Program-made: the position numbers and the translations under genes
Shown here: positions 15,158 through 24,216 of the stretch, piece after piece
Layout: the number at the start of each line of letters is the position of its first letter
Numbering within the stretch: position 1 is the first letter of the stretch
The notes under the pieces: generated by a model
Told to the model about the DNA's origin: nothing
The model's database searches: none
The model's input: only the letters and a program-made list of their open reading frames with translations
Assembly (NCBI RefSeq): GCF_001424705.1
Contig: NZ_LMRA01000016.1
Location: 1 to 32,681, forward strand
Length of the DNA stretch: 32,681 nucleotides
Direction of reading: 5' to 3'
From: Methylobacterium sp. Leaf465
GTDB lineage: Bacteria > Pseudomonadota > Alphaproteobacteria > Rhizobiales > Beijerinckiaceae

Positions 15158-18100
15158 ATGCGTCTCCTCTCCCTCGCCCTCGAACGCTACGGTCCCTTCA
15201 CGGACCGCACCGTCACGTTCCGCGAGGACGCGCGCCTGCACGTGGTGCTGGGGGCCAACGAGGCCGGCAAGAGCTCGGCGCTCAGCGCCGTCACGGACCT
15301 GCTGTTCGGCATCGAGACGCGGACCCGCTACGACTTCCTGCACGACATGCCGCAGATGCGGATCGGCGCCGAGATCCGCGCCGCCGACGGCCGCCGGCTC
15401 GGGTTCCGGCGGCGCAAGGGCAACCGGAACACCCTCGTGGACGCCGCCGACGCGGCCCTGCCGGAGGATGCCCTGGCGCCCTTCCTCGGCGGACTGTCCC
15501 GCGAGGTGTTCTGCCGCGCCTTCGGCCTCGACGCCCGCGCCCTGCGGGCGGGGGCGGCCGAGATGATGGATGCCGAGGGCGAGGTCGGTGCCAGCCTGTT
15601 CGCGGCGGCCTCGGGCCTGCGCGGCTACAGCGGCCTCCAGGCCGAGCTCGAGACCGAGGCCGCGGGCATCTTCATGCCGCGCGCCGCCCAGAGCCGGACC
15701 TTCTACCAGGCGCTCCAGCGCTACGACGAGGCCCGCAAGGCGATCCGCGCCGGGGAGTTGCGGGCGGGCGACTGGCGCGACCTCAACGGCGAGATCGAGG
15801 CCGCCGGGGCGGCCCTCGTCGACCTCAAGGCGGAGCGGGCGCGCATCGCCGCCGAGCAGGCCCGGCTCACCCGCCTGCGCCGGGTCGGCCCGCTGCTCCA
15901 GGCCATCGATGCGGCCGCCGCCCGCGCCGAGGCCGAGCCCGGCCTGATCGCGGTGCCGGAGGCCTGGATCGACCGCCTCGGCCAGGCCCTGGCGGCCCTG
16001 CGCACCACGGCGGAGGCGGCGGCCCGCACCCGGTCCGCCGCCGCGCAGGCCGCCCTGGCCCTGGAGCAGGTGCCGGTGGAGGAGGGCGTGCTCGCCCGGG
16101 CCGACGAGATCCTGGAGGCGTTCCGCGGCACCGACCGCTTCGACAAGGGCGGCATCGATTTGCCCCGCATCCAGGGCGAGGCGGATGCCGTCGCGCGCGA
16201 GCTCGCCCAGCTCGCGGCCCGGATCGGCCTGCCGGATGCCGAGGCCCTGCGGGCGCGCCAGCCCTCGGACGCGGCCCGCACCCGCATCGAGGGCCTGATC
16301 CGCGCGGGCCGCGAGGACGCCGCCACGATCGCCCGCCTGCGCCAGGACCTCGCCGCCCGCGAGGCCGAGCGGGACCGCCTCGCCGCCGCCACTGCGGGCG
16401 CGGGCGCCCTCGCCGATCCGGCCCCCCTGCGGGCCGACCTGAAGGCCTTCGCGGGCCTGCGCCGCGACCTCGACCGGCGCGACGACCTCGACGCCGCCCT
16501 CACCCGCGAGGCGGCCTCGATCCGGACCCAGGCCGGCCGCCTCAGCCCCCCGATCCCGGATCTCGACGCCTACGCCGCCGGACGCCCGCCCTCGGCCGAG
16601 GCGGTGGCGCGCTACCGGAGCACCCTCGACGGGGCGCTGCGCGCGCGCGACCGGGCCGCCGATCGCCTGGCGGCGGCGCAGGCGGCGGTGGCCCAGCGCC
16701 GCGCCCGCCTGGAGGCGCGCGCCGCCGGTCGGCCGATCCCGAGCCTGGCGGACCTCCAGGCCCTGCGCGCCCGCCGCGACGCCCTCCTGGCCGACCTGCC
16801 CGGGGGCGCCCCCGAGATCCTGACCCGCTTCGGCGCGGCGCTCGCCGCCGCCGACCGGGCGGCCGACGACCTCGTGAGCGACGCCGCCCGGGTGGCCGAG
16901 CAGGGGGCCGACACCCGCAGCCTCGCGGCCGAGCAGGCCGAGGCCGCCGCGGCGGACGAGGCCCTCGCCGCCTGCGAGGCGCGGCTGGCCGAGGGCGCCG
17001 CCGCCTGGCGGGCGGCCTGGGCCCCCTGCGGGATCGACCCCGCCGCCCCGGCCGAGATGGCCGCCTGGCTCACGGAGGTCGAGACCCTGCAGGATTCCGC
17101 GCAAGGGCTGGAGACCACAAGACTGGAGCAGGCCCGGATGGCCGCCCGGGTCGAGGCCTGCCGGGCGCCCCTGGCGGATCTCAGCCGCCGGGCCGGCCTG
17201 CCCGACCTCGACGGCCTCGATCTCGGCCGGATGCTCGCCCGCCTCGAGGACCGGGTCGGCGAACTCGCCCTGCGCTGGGAGGCGGTGCGCGAGGCCAAGA
17301 CCCGCGCCGAGACCGCCGCGGAGCAGATCGCCCGCACGGCGGCGGCCCTCGCCGAGGCCCTGGCCCGCGAGGCCGCCTGGCGCACGGCCTGGGGGCCCGC
17401 CCTCGCCGATCTCGGCCTGGCGGCCGCGGCCACGCCGGACGAGGCCGAGGCGGCTTTGGCCGCCTGGCGCGCGGTGCCGGCGGCCCTGTCCGAGCGCGAC
17501 AACCGCCTCGGCCGGGTCAACGGCATCGCGCGCGACATCGGGGTCCATCGCGAGGCGGTGGCGCGCCTGACCGCGGCGGTGGCGCCCGATCTCGCCGCCC
17601 TGCCCCCCACCGCCGCCATGAAGGCGCTGCACACCCGCCTGCAGGACGCCCTCAGGGGCGAGACCCGCCGGGCGGAGCTGGGGCGCCAGCGCGATGCCGC
17701 CGAGGCGGCGCGGGTGCAGGCGGCCCGGGCAGCGCAGGCCGCGGGTGCCGACCTGACCGCCCTCATGGCCGAGGGGGCGGCCGCCGGGCTGCCCCCCGGT
17801 ACCGACCCGGAGGCGCTCCACGGGCGCCTCACCGCCCGCCGGGCCTGCCAGGCCGAGCTGGCCGAGCGCCGGGCCGAGCTCGCCCGGGCCGCCGACGGCC
17901 ACGGCGAAGCCGATCTCCGGGCGGACCTCGCCGCCCTCACCGGCGACGACATCGAGGGATCGCTCGCCAACCTGGCGGCGGAGGCCGAGGACCTGGATCA
18001 GCGCGGACAGCGGGCCTTCGCCGACCGCGACCGGCACGAGCGCCGTCGCGCCGAGCTGGAGGGGGGCATCGGGGCCGAGCTGGCGCTCGCCCAGCGCAAG

Positions 18101-18610
18101 GCGGCGGAGGCCGAACTCCAGGCCAATGCCCGGCACTGGGCGGTGCTGAAGCTCGCGAGCCTGATGCTCGGCACCGCCATCGGCCGCCACCGGGCCGGCC
18201 AGCAGGACCCGCTGCTCACCCGGTCCGGCACCCTGTTCGGGGCCCTGACCGGAGGCGCCTTCGCGGGCCTCGCCCAGGATTACGACGCCGCCGACACCCC
18301 CCGCCTCGCGGGGCGCCGGGCCTCGGGCGAACTCGTGCCCGTGGAGGGCTTGAGCGAGGGCACCCGCGACCAGCTCTACCTCGCCCTGCGCCTGGCCTAC
18401 CTGGAGGACTACGCCGCCCGCGCCGAGCCCGCCCCCTTCATCGGCGACGACCTGTTCCTCACCTTCGACGACGCCCGCACCGCCCACGGCCTCGAGGCCC
18501 TGGCGGCGGTGGGCGGCACGATCCAGCCGATCCTGTTCACCCACCACCGCCACGTGGCGGACCTGGCCCGGGCGCGCCTGGGGGATGCGGTGGACGTGCT
18601 CGACCTGTGA
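15158..18610 (+). CDS. yhaN: YhaN/SbcC-like SMC-type ATPase
   Basis: A 1150-residue SMC/Rad50-like ATPase, likely partner of the preceding YhaO-like nuclease in DNA-end processing. The N-terminal head begins MRLLSLALERYGPFTDRTVTF with Walker A GANEAGKSS (32-40, Lys38). A YhaN-typical region follows (ETRTRYDFLHDMP, FGLDARALRAG, ASLFAAASGL). Residues of about 180 to 1000 are Ala/Glu/Arg-rich and largely coiled coil. The C-terminal head carries the ABC signature-like LSEGTRDQLYLALRLAYLE (Leu1065 on), the Walker B/D-loop FIGDDLFLTFDD (Asp1097, Asp1098) and the H-loop LFTHHRH. No CxxC zinc hook is seen in the middle, unlike SbcC/Rad50. AAGG lies five bases before the ATG. The extreme Ala/Glu content produces long shadow frames on the other strand. 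Confidence 0.9.
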   Translation: MRLLSLALERYGPFTDRTVTFREDARLHVVLGANEAGKSSALSAVTDLLFGIETRTRYDFLHDMPQMRIGAEIRAADGRRLGFRRRKGNRNTLVDAADAALPEDALAPFLGGLSREVFCRAFGLDARALRAGAAEMMDAEGEVGASLFAAASGLRGYSGLQAELETEAAGIFMPRAAQSRTFYQALQRYDEARKAIRAGELRAGDWRDLNGEIEAAGAALVDLKAERARIAAEQARLTRLRRVGPLLQAIDAAAARAEAEPGLIAVPEAWIDRLGQALAALRTTAEAAARTRSAAAQAALALEQVPVEEGVLARADEILEAFRGTDRFDKGGIDLPRIQGEADAVARELAQLAARIGLPDAEALRARQPSDAARTRIEGLIRAGREDAATIARLRQDLAAREAERDRLAAATAGAGALADPAPLRADLKAFAGLRRDLDRRDDLDAALTREAASIRTQAGRLSPPIPDLDAYAAGRPPSAEAVARYRSTLDGALRARDRAADRLAAAQAAVAQRRARLEARAAGRPIPSLADLQALRARRDALLADLPGGAPEILTRFGAALAAADRAADDLVSDAARVAEQGADTRSLAAEQAEAAAADEALAACEARLAEGAAAWRAAWAPCGIDPAAPAEMAAWLTEVETLQDSAQGLETTRLEQARMAARVEACRAPLADLSRRAGLPDLDGLDLGRMLARLEDRVGELALRWEAVREAKTRAETAAEQIARTAAALAEALAREAAWRTAWGPALADLGLAAAATPDEAEAALAAWRAVPAALSERDNRLGRVNGIARDIGVHREAVARLTAAVAPDLAALPPTAAMKALHTRLQDALRGETRRAELGRQRDAAEAARVQAARAAQAAGADLTALMAEGAAAGLPPGTDPEALHGRLTARRACQAELAERRAELARAADGHGEADLRADLAALTGDDIEGSLANLAAEAEDLDQRGQRAFADRDRHERRRAELEGGIGAELALAQRKAAEAELQANARHWAVLKLASLMLGTAIGRHRAGQQDPLLTRSGTLFGALTGGAFAGLAQDYDAADTPRLAGRRASGELVPVEGLSEGTRDQLYLALRLAYLEDYAARAEPAPFIGDDLFLTFDDARTAHGLEALAAVGGTIQPILFTHHRHVADLARARLGDAVDVLDL

Positions 18611-18613
18611 ACG

Positions 18614-18639
18614 GCGCCGCCCCGCTTCGGGCGCGGCGC
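18614..18639. terminator. Convergent-gene hairpin
   Basis: A strong GC hairpin: outer stem GCGCCGC/GCGGCGC (18614-18620 with 18633-18639) and inner stem CCCG/CGGG. It sits exactly between the stop codons of the convergent yhaN and ompW-like genes. There is no T-run. It probably ends transcription from both sides. Confidence 0.5.
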
Positions 18640-18641
18640 GC

Positions 18642-19301
18642 TCAGAACCGGTAGCCGAGGCCGGCGCCCACCATGAGCATGTCCAGGTCGGCCGCCACCC
18701 GCACGCCGCCGATCGTGTAGGATTGACGCGGCACGAAGAGGTACTTCACCGCAACGTTCCCGAACCAGTTGCCGCCGAGGTGATAGTCGAAGCCGGCCTG
18801 GAGCACGGGGCTGGCCAGCGACCCGAGCGTGAAATCGGGGATCCCCCGCGCCGGGTCGATCGCGATGGGCGTGGTCACGGCGAGGCCGACCCCGAGATAG
18901 GGATTGAGACGCGCCCCGGGCAGGAGGTGATACTGGAGGGTCGCCATGGCGGCGGCGTTCCAGACCGATCCGATCGCGACGTCGCCCACCAGCGAGTTCC
19001 GGATCTTCGGGCGGGTCCGGATCGGGCCCGCCTGTCCCTCGATGGCGATGTGATCCGTCAGGAAGTACGAGACGTCGCCGTCCGGCAGCAGGGCGGTGGG
19101 CGTCTTGCTCTGTCCGCCGATCACGGCGATGTGGGTGCTCTGCTCCGTGGGGATGGTGCCCATGATGCGGCCGCGCACGAGCCAGTCCCCGGCCCGCAAG
19201 CCGCGATCGACGCCGACGGGCTCCACCGCCCGTGCGAGGCCCGCTCCGTCCGCGAGGACGACGGCCAGGAGCGAACCGAGGGACGAGGCGAGCTTCGACA
19301 T
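18642..19301 (-). CDS. OmpW-family outer membrane protein
   Basis: A 219-residue beta-barrel protein. A signal peptide (MSKLASSLGSLLAVVLADGAGLARA, cleavage near residue 25) precedes GDWLVRGRIMGTIPTEQS, the OmpW opening. Alternating strands follow (VSYFLTDHIAIEGQAG, TLQYHLLPGARLNPYLGVGLAVT, VLQAGFDYHLGGNWFGNVAVKYLFV), ending AGLGYRF with the C-terminal Phe needed for barrel assembly. OmpW proteins are eight-stranded barrels with a narrow hydrophobic channel; the cargo is not known here. The length is typical. The gene is alone, convergent with yhaN and divergent from the GGDEF gene. The ribosome site is weak. Confidence 0.85.
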   Translation of the reverse strand: MSKLASSLGSLLAVVLADGAGLARAVEPVGVDRGLRAGDWLVRGRIMGTIPTEQSTHIAVIGGQSKTPTALLPDGDVSYFLTDHIAIEGQAGPIRTRPKIRNSLVGDVAIGSVWNAAAMATLQYHLLPGARLNPYLGVGLAVTTPIAIDPARGIPDFTLGSLASPVLQAGFDYHLGGNWFGNVAVKYLFVPRQSYTIGGVRVAADLDMLMVGAGLGYRF

Positions 19302-19677
19302 GGGACGTGCTTTCGGAGAGGCCGGACCGCGCGACGCGCTCGGGCGCCGGGGCCCGGGCGGCAGGCCGCCGGGACGGGGCTCGCGCGGCGCACCCGGTCG
19401 CGGGGCTGTCCCGGAAAGCTAGGCGGATCGACTGAAGATACTCTTAAGCATGCCCTTTGCCGTGTCCTTAATCTTGCAGATTTACAGTATTGCAGGACGA
19501 TTTTCGCGGATATGTATTTGATATAGTGGTGCAAGTGCAATAAATATACCTGATCGTCGTCCCTGGGCATTGGTTGCGTATTCGTATCTTATGAAATGAT
19601 AAATCTCGTGGCAGCCTCCACAGATGCCGTGATTGTTGTGACGGTGGTGGCGCTGTGTCTGGAGACGGAGTTCTGTG
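19302..19677. other. 376-bp intergenic region with AT-rich island
   Basis: No gene supported. Bases 19430-19640 are clearly more AT-rich than the window average and hold the likely promoter of the GGDEF gene. A perfect GTGCAA direct repeat lies at 19529-19540. The left part serves the divergent ompW-like gene. Confidence 0.5.
19490..19518 (+). promoter_or_regulatory. Putative sigma70 promoter of the GGDEF gene
   Basis: TTGCAG (19490-19495) and TGTATT (19513-19518) with a 17-base spacer, inside the AT-rich island 160 bases before the start codon. A second -10-like TATAGT lies at 19522-19527. The match is moderate. Confidence 0.4.
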
Positions 19678-20991
19678 ATGCTTGATCTCCACACCCTTCA
19701 CTTTGCCAGTGCTGCCAGCCGATGTGCCTACGTCGTCGTCTTTCTCGTCATGGCCCTCAGCCAGCGGCAGCAGACCTTTCTCTGGCAATGGATGGGCGCC
19801 ATGGGGACGTCGATGGTGGGATCGCTCATCATGATGCACGTCCCGTCGTCCGACGCGCCGCCGGTCTGGATCGCGATGGTCGTCTACTGGCTCTACGCCG
19901 GGAGTCTCGTCCTGTGCTGGACGGGCCTGCGCAGCTTCTTCGGCCGCCCCGTGCGGATCGATCTCGGGATCTGTCTCACCGCCCTCCCGGGTCTCCTCTA
20001 TCCGCTCCTGCTCTCGGCCGGTGTCGCCAACCGCCTGGCGGTCGCGGCCGTGTTCCTCTGCTGCCTCGGGGTCGCCCTCCTGGCCGCCCGCGAGACCGTC
20101 CGCCTGTCGCCGGGCGTCGAACGCCTGTGGTCGCAATCCATCGTGACCGTGGCGTTCGGATCCTATGTGCTGGTCTTCCTCGTCTCGATCGGGGTCCTCG
20201 TCGGCACCGACTGGCCGACGGCCTCGGCGGAGACCGAGCGCAACTCCATGATCCTGGATCAGGTCATGGGGGTCCTGGCCTATTTCGGCTACATCGCGAT
20301 GGCCGCCGAGCGCGCCAACCGGACGCTCCTGCGCTTGGCCGAGACGGATCCGCTCACCGGGCTCTCCAACCGCCGCGGCCTGCAGAAGCAGCTGCGCCGC
20401 CGCCTTCCGGCCCCGGGCCGGCAGGCGCTGGGCGGGGTCCTGATCCTGGACATCGACCACTTCAAGTCCATCAACGACCGCTACGGCCACGAGAGCGGGG
20501 ACGCCATCCTGGCGACGTTCGCGGCCCGCGTGCGGGCAACGCTCCGGGCCACGGACCTGATCGCCCGCTGGGGCGGCGAGGAGTTCCTCATCGTTCTTCC
20601 GGGCGCCGGTCCGCAGGAACTCCTGCCCGTGGCCGAACGCGTGCGGGCGGCCGTCGCCGAGGAGCCGTTTCCGCATCGGTCCGGGGCCCTGACGGTCACG
20701 GTGAGCATCGGAGCCGCCATGATGGGGCTGGACGCGGCGAGCTTCGAGGAGGCGACGCGGCAGGCCGACGCCGCCCTCTACCGGGCGAAGGCCCAGGGGC
20801 GGAACCGCGTCTGCTGCGAGCCGAAGGCGGCTCCGACGCCCGGCGCAGTGGGGGGCGCAGTCGGGGGTGGCCTCGGGCAGGCCCGTGCCCTGCCGCTCGC
20901 CGATCCGACGCCGCTCGACCCCCCGGTGGTGGACCTGCCGGTCAACGTGCCGGTCGCCGATCTGCCGCACGCCGATCTGCGCCTGGCTTAG
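19678..20991 (+). CDS. Membrane-bound diguanylate cyclase (GGDEF)
   Basis: A 437-residue protein. The N-terminal half has six or seven membrane helices (about residues 8-210). The GGDEF domain follows: DPLTGLSNRRGLQKQL, LILDIDHFKSINDRYGHESGDAIL, then the active-site GGEEF at 299-303. The inhibitory-site RxxD is present (Arg290-Asp293, five residues before GGEEF), so product inhibition by c-di-GMP is expected. It makes c-di-GMP from two GTP; the signal sensed by the membrane part is unknown. A proline-rich tail of about 55 residues (PVVDLPVNVPVADLPHADLRLA) follows the domain. CGGAG lies seven bases before the ATG; a GTG directly in front is an alternative. Confidence 0.92.
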   Translation: MLDLHTLHFASAASRCAYVVVFLVMALSQRQQTFLWQWMGAMGTSMVGSLIMMHVPSSDAPPVWIAMVVYWLYAGSLVLCWTGLRSFFGRPVRIDLGICLTALPGLLYPLLLSAGVANRLAVAAVFLCCLGVALLAARETVRLSPGVERLWSQSIVTVAFGSYVLVFLVSIGVLVGTDWPTASAETERNSMILDQVMGVLAYFGYIAMAAERANRTLLRLAETDPLTGLSNRRGLQKQLRRRLPAPGRQALGGVLILDIDHFKSINDRYGHESGDAILATFAARVRATLRATDLIARWGGEEFLIVLPGAGPQELLPVAERVRAAVAEEPFPHRSGALTVTVSIGAAMMGLDAASFEEATRQADAALYRAKAQGRNRVCCEPKAAPTPGAVGGAVGGGLGQARALPLADPTPLDPPVVDLPVNVPVADLPHADLRLA

Positions 20992-21025
20992 GGCGTCCCG
21001 GACCTGCTCCGGCCCGAAGACCCCG

Positions 21026-22207
21026 TCAGGCCCGGCCCGCGTCCCGCAGGCTCGGGGGCCTGGGCCGGCGCCAGATCGCGCGTCCGAGGAGCAGTCCGAG
21101 GCGTCGGCAGAACAGCGCCAGACCCAGGCACCAGGCCAGCCCCGTCAGCAGGGCGCTGGCCAAGGCCGCGAGGCCGGCACCGAGGGCCAGGGCGCCGCGG
21201 CCGAGGAGCGCCAGGGTGGCGCGGGTGCGGGGGCCGAGGCGCTCGCTGAGGCGGACCGCGCGGGTGACGTCGCCGGGGTCCCGGGCGAGGCCGAGCACCT
21301 GCATCACCCCGCGCTGGCCGGTGCGGCGGCCGAGCACGAGGGCATCGCCAGCCAGGTTCGTCAGGCGCGCCACCGTGCCGGGCCGGATGGCGAGGCCGGC
21401 GGCGGCCCGCGCGCCGGCGACGTCCAGGCGGGCGGAGGCGGCGACCGCGCCGGCCACGGCCTCGCGATCGAGGCCGGCGCGGACCGTGCGGCCCAGGCTC
21501 GCGGCGAGTGCGGGCGAGAGCCGGCCGCCGCGCCGGGCCGCCTTCAGCACGGTCATGCCGGCCCGCCCGCCCGCGCCCGCCCCGGCCGTCCAGGTGGCGA
21601 CGGTGAGCGGCAGGCCCACCAGCGCCATGCCGAGGAGGAGCGGGTCGTAGGGCTCGGCGCGGGCGTAGCGCCCGCCCTCGCGCAGGAGGTCGCGCAGGTC
21701 GCCGAGGCCGGTCACGTCGGCCGCGAGGGTGCCGACGAGACCCGCCGTCCCCTCCGCGGTGCCCGAGACCGCCCCGGCCGCGAAGTCCCGGGCGGCGCGG
21801 CTCATCCGGCCCTGCGCCAGGGCCTCCACGCGGCCCCGGCGGGCCGGATCGACGGGCAGGCCGCGGGTCTCGGCCAGCGCCAGGAAGCTCAGGGCGAGGT
21901 CCTCGTCCTCCGCCGCGACCGCGGCATCGAGCCCGGCCTCCAGGCGCTCCGGCGTGGCCGCGCGCTCCAGGCGGATCTCCGCCAGGGCGCCGGGATCGTC
22001 GGCCGCCGCGAGGAGGCGGCCCGCGCGCGCGGCGGGTACGAGCACCGGTGCCGCCGCGACCGCCAGGGTCACGCCGGCCGCCAGGAGGCCGATCCAGCCC
22101 GCGGCCGCGGAGAACCAGGCCGCACCGCCGCGCAGGCGCATCCGCGTCATGTCCGATCCCGTGCCAATGGTCCGGGTGGAGATGGGGACGCGGCGGGGGA
22201 CGCGCAT
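21026..22207 (-). CDS. Unknown Ala-rich membrane protein (393 aa)
   Basis: A protein of about 393 residues with no recognised domain. One membrane helix lies near residues 32-55 (GWIGLLAAGVTLAVAAAPVLV). A soluble Ala/Glu-rich helical part follows with repeat-like helices (PERLEAGLDAAVAAEDEDLALSFLALAETRG). A second hydrophobic stretch is at DPLLLGMALVGLPLTVATW, and a C-terminal helix pair reads ALLGRGALALGAGLAALASALL. The start at 22207 has a GGAGG five bases upstream and lies 15 bases after the LysR stop; an internal ATG at 22150 (MTRMRLRGG) is the alternative. The spacing suggests co-transcription with the LysR gene, but the function need not be related. Confidence 0.65.
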   Translation of the reverse strand: MRVPRRVPISTRTIGTGSDMTRMRLRGGAAWFSAAAGWIGLLAAGVTLAVAAAPVLVPAARAGRLLAAADDPGALAEIRLERAATPERLEAGLDAAVAAEDEDLALSFLALAETRGLPVDPARRGRVEALAQGRMSRAARDFAAGAVSGTAEGTAGLVGTLAADVTGLGDLRDLLREGGRYARAEPYDPLLLGMALVGLPLTVATWTAGAGAGGRAGMTVLKAARRGGRLSPALAASLGRTVRAGLDREAVAGAVAASARLDVAGARAAAGLAIRPGTVARLTNLAGDALVLGRRTGQRGVMQVLGLARDPGDVTRAVRLSERLGPRTRATLALLGRGALALGAGLAALASALLTGLAWCLGLALFCRRLGLLLGRAIWRRPRPPSLRDAGRA

Positions 22208-22221
22208 CTCCGCCTCCGCCG

Positions 22222-23130
22222 TCAGGATGCCGCGACGCCGTAGCGCCGGTGCAGGCTGCTCGCGAAGCGGTCGGCGAACTTGGCCGTCGCCACCGGCAGG
22301 GTGCGGCCCCGCAGCTGCGCCAGGATCAGCGCCATCGGGGCGAGGTCCCGGGCGTCGATGGGGCGGGAGCGCAGGCGGGGATCTTCGGGGATGCCGCTCG
22401 GGACCTGCAGGCTGACCGCGTCCTCGCGCAGGACGAGGTTGCGCAGGAATTCCAGCGAGCTCGACTCGATGGCGGGCCTCAGCGGTGTGCCCCGGCGGCC
22501 CAGCGCGTCGTCGAAATGGTGGCGGATGGCGAGCGAGCGGTCCGGCAGGGCCATCGGGTGGGCGAGGCAGTCGCGCAGGCGCACCGGGCCGGTCTCTGCG
22601 GCCAGCGGGTGCTCGGCCCGCATCAGCGCGCACAGCGTCTGGCGGCAGGAGAACAGCACCTGCATGTCGGCCGAGGGCGGCGGCTGCAGCACCAGGGCGA
22701 GGTCGGCCTCGAACTGGGCCAGCGCCGCCACCGCCTGGACGTGATCGCGGACCTGCACGGTGAAGGTCACCTGCGGGAACTGCGCCCGGTAGGCCTCGAC
22801 CTCGTCCGGCACCACGTGGTTGACGAAGGCCTGGCTGCAGGCCAGCGCCACGTGCCCGCGCCGGACCCCGGACAGGTCGGCGATCTGCGAGCGCACCCGC
22901 TCCAGGTCGGCGCGCTGGTCGCGGATGTGGCGCACCAGCAATTCGCCGGCCGCGTTGAGGCGCATGCCCTGGGCCACCCGCTCGAAGATCGGCGTGCCGA
23001 GCTCGTATTCGAGGTCCTGGATCTGCCGGGTCAGGGCGGAGGGCGTGATGTTGAGCCGCTCCGCCGCCCGGCGGATCGCGCCGTGGCGGGCCACCTCGGC
23101 CACGTAGGTGAGGATGCGTAGGTGCTTCAT
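22222..23130 (-). CDS. LysR-family transcriptional regulator
   Basis: A 302-residue LysR regulator. The helix-turn-helix is at residues 1-60 (MKHLRILTYVAEVARHGAIRRAAERLNITPSALTRQIQDLEYELGTPIFER). The effector-binding domain runs from about 90 to 295 (HVALACSQAFVNHVVPDEVEAYRAQFP...). It is divergent from the ABC-transporter/hydrolase gene set, the classic arrangement for a LysR activator of its neighbours. The intergenic region carries a T-N11-A palindrome. The inducer is probably the transported compound or a product of it (inference). The unknown membrane protein gene follows in the same direction. Confidence 0.93.
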   Translation of the reverse strand: MKHLRILTYVAEVARHGAIRRAAERLNITPSALTRQIQDLEYELGTPIFERVAQGMRLNAAGELLVRHIRDQRADLERVRSQIADLSGVRRGHVALACSQAFVNHVVPDEVEAYRAQFPQVTFTVQVRDHVQAVAALAQFEADLALVLQPPPSADMQVLFSCRQTLCALMRAEHPLAAETGPVRLRDCLAHPMALPDRSLAIRHHFDDALGRRGTPLRPAIESSSLEFLRNLVLREDAVSLQVPSGIPEDPRLRSRPIDARDLAPMALILAQLRGRTLPVATAKFADRFASSLHRRYGVAAS

Positions 23131-23150
23131 CGTGCGGGTCCGCTGGTCCC

Positions 23151-23178
23151 GCCCCTGTTGCCCGATCGGCAACGGGGC
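23151..23178. promoter_or_regulatory. Palindromic LysR-type operator (T-N11-A)
   Basis: A long inverted repeat in the divergent promoter region: GCCCC-T-GTTGCC, 5-base centre CGATC, then GGCAAC-GGGGC. The core TTGCC-N5-GGCAA obeys the LysR T-N11-A rule (T23159, A23171). It lies 21 bases before the LysR gene start and about 80 bases before the binding-protein ATG. Confidence 0.6.
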
Positions 23179-23256
23179 AGTCAAGAAACAGCACTCGCGT
23201 GCAACAGGCGATGACCCTAGCCTCGGTGGTCGAGACTTGCCGTCCGGAGCCCCGCC

Positions 23257-24216
23257 ATGATCCGCCGTCGCACCCTCCTGGCCGGCCTCGGCGCCGGCCT
23301 CCTGGCCACGCCCCTCGGCCTTCCCCGTCCGGCCCGGGCGCAGGCCCCCACGGTGATCCGGATGGGCTCCCTGAAGCTGATCCACTCGATCGCGCCGCAT
23401 TTCTACGAGTCGTTCACCCCGGCCGGATACAAGGTCGAGGTCGTGCCGTTCGAGAGCCCCACCGAGTGCAAGAACGCGGTGGTGACGAAGTCGGTGGATT
23501 TCGGGACCTTCGGCATCGCCGCCGGCACCCTGGGAGCGGCCGCCGGCGAGCCCCTCGTCATCATCGCCTCGACCTGCAACCGCGGCATGGCGATCATCGC
23601 CAGGAAGGATGCGGGCATCGCCGCCCTCAAGGACCTCAAGGGCAAGCGCGTCGCCCTGTGGCCCGGCTCGACCCAGGAGGTCTTCGCCCTGGAGCGCCTG
23701 CGCCAGGAGGGGATGAGCGTGAAGGACATCACGCCGGTGCGGATCTCGTTCTCGGAGATGCACATCGCCCTGGCGCGCGGCGACATCGACGCCTATGTGG
23801 GCGCCGAGCCGGCCCCGGGCGTGAGCCTCGCCAGCGGCGTCGGCAGCCTCGTCGAGTATCCCTACGGGACCGAGATGGGCGCCCTCAACATGGTGTTCGG
23901 CGCGCACGCCGACACCACGGCGCAGCGGCCCGAGATCGTCCGCACGATGCTGGAGATCCACCGCAAGGCCACGGAGTTCGCGCAGGGCAACCGCGAGGCG
24001 ATGATCGCCATGGCGGTGGCCAAGCTCGGGCAGAAGCGGGAGGCGCTGGAACTCTCCGCCCCGAACGTCGAGCTGAAATGGAAGCTCGGTGAGACCGAGG
24101 TCGCCCAGGCCAAGGTCTATGCCGACCGCATGCTCGCCCTGAAGCAGATCAAGCGCCTGCCCGATTTTTCGACCTTCATCGACACCCGCTTCGTCGATGC
24201 CATGAGGGACGCGTGA
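23257..24216 (+). CDS. ABC transporter substrate-binding protein (NMT1/SsuA/TauA-like)
   Basis: A 319-residue periplasmic binding protein of the nitrate/sulfonate/taurine or thiamine-pyrimidine type. The signal peptide MIRRRTLLAGLGAGLLATPLG... ends PARAQA (cleavage near 28) and has an RRR motif compatible with Tat export. Family marks are VIRMGSLKLIHSIAPHFYE, VDFGTFGIAAGTLGAAAGEPLVIIAS, GIAALKDLKGKRVALWPGSTQEV and ARGDIDAYVGAEPAPG. Ligand type cannot be read from the sequence. GGAG lies seven bases before the ATG. Its stop overlaps the permease start (GTGA), so translation is coupled. It is the first gene of the unit that diverges from LysR. Confidence 0.9.
   Translation: MIRRRTLLAGLGAGLLATPLGLPRPARAQAPTVIRMGSLKLIHSIAPHFYESFTPAGYKVEVVPFESPTECKNAVVTKSVDFGTFGIAAGTLGAAAGEPLVIIASTCNRGMAIIARKDAGIAALKDLKGKRVALWPGSTQEVFALERLRQEGMSVKDITPVRISFSEMHIALARGDIDAYVGAEPAPGVSLASGVGSLVEYPYGTEMGALNMVFGAHADTTAQRPEIVRTMLEIHRKATEFAQGNREAMIAMAVAKLGQKREALELSAPNVELKWKLGETEVAQAKVYADRMLALKQIKRLPDFSTFIDTRFVDAMRDA

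Noticed and set aside
14726..18553. A 1275-residue open frame on the minus strand opposite yhaN.
   Set aside because: It is a shadow of the Ala/Glu/Arg-rich yhaN gene in GC-rich DNA: its translation is Gly/Arg/Leu-rich without domains, while the plus frame has a full ATPase.
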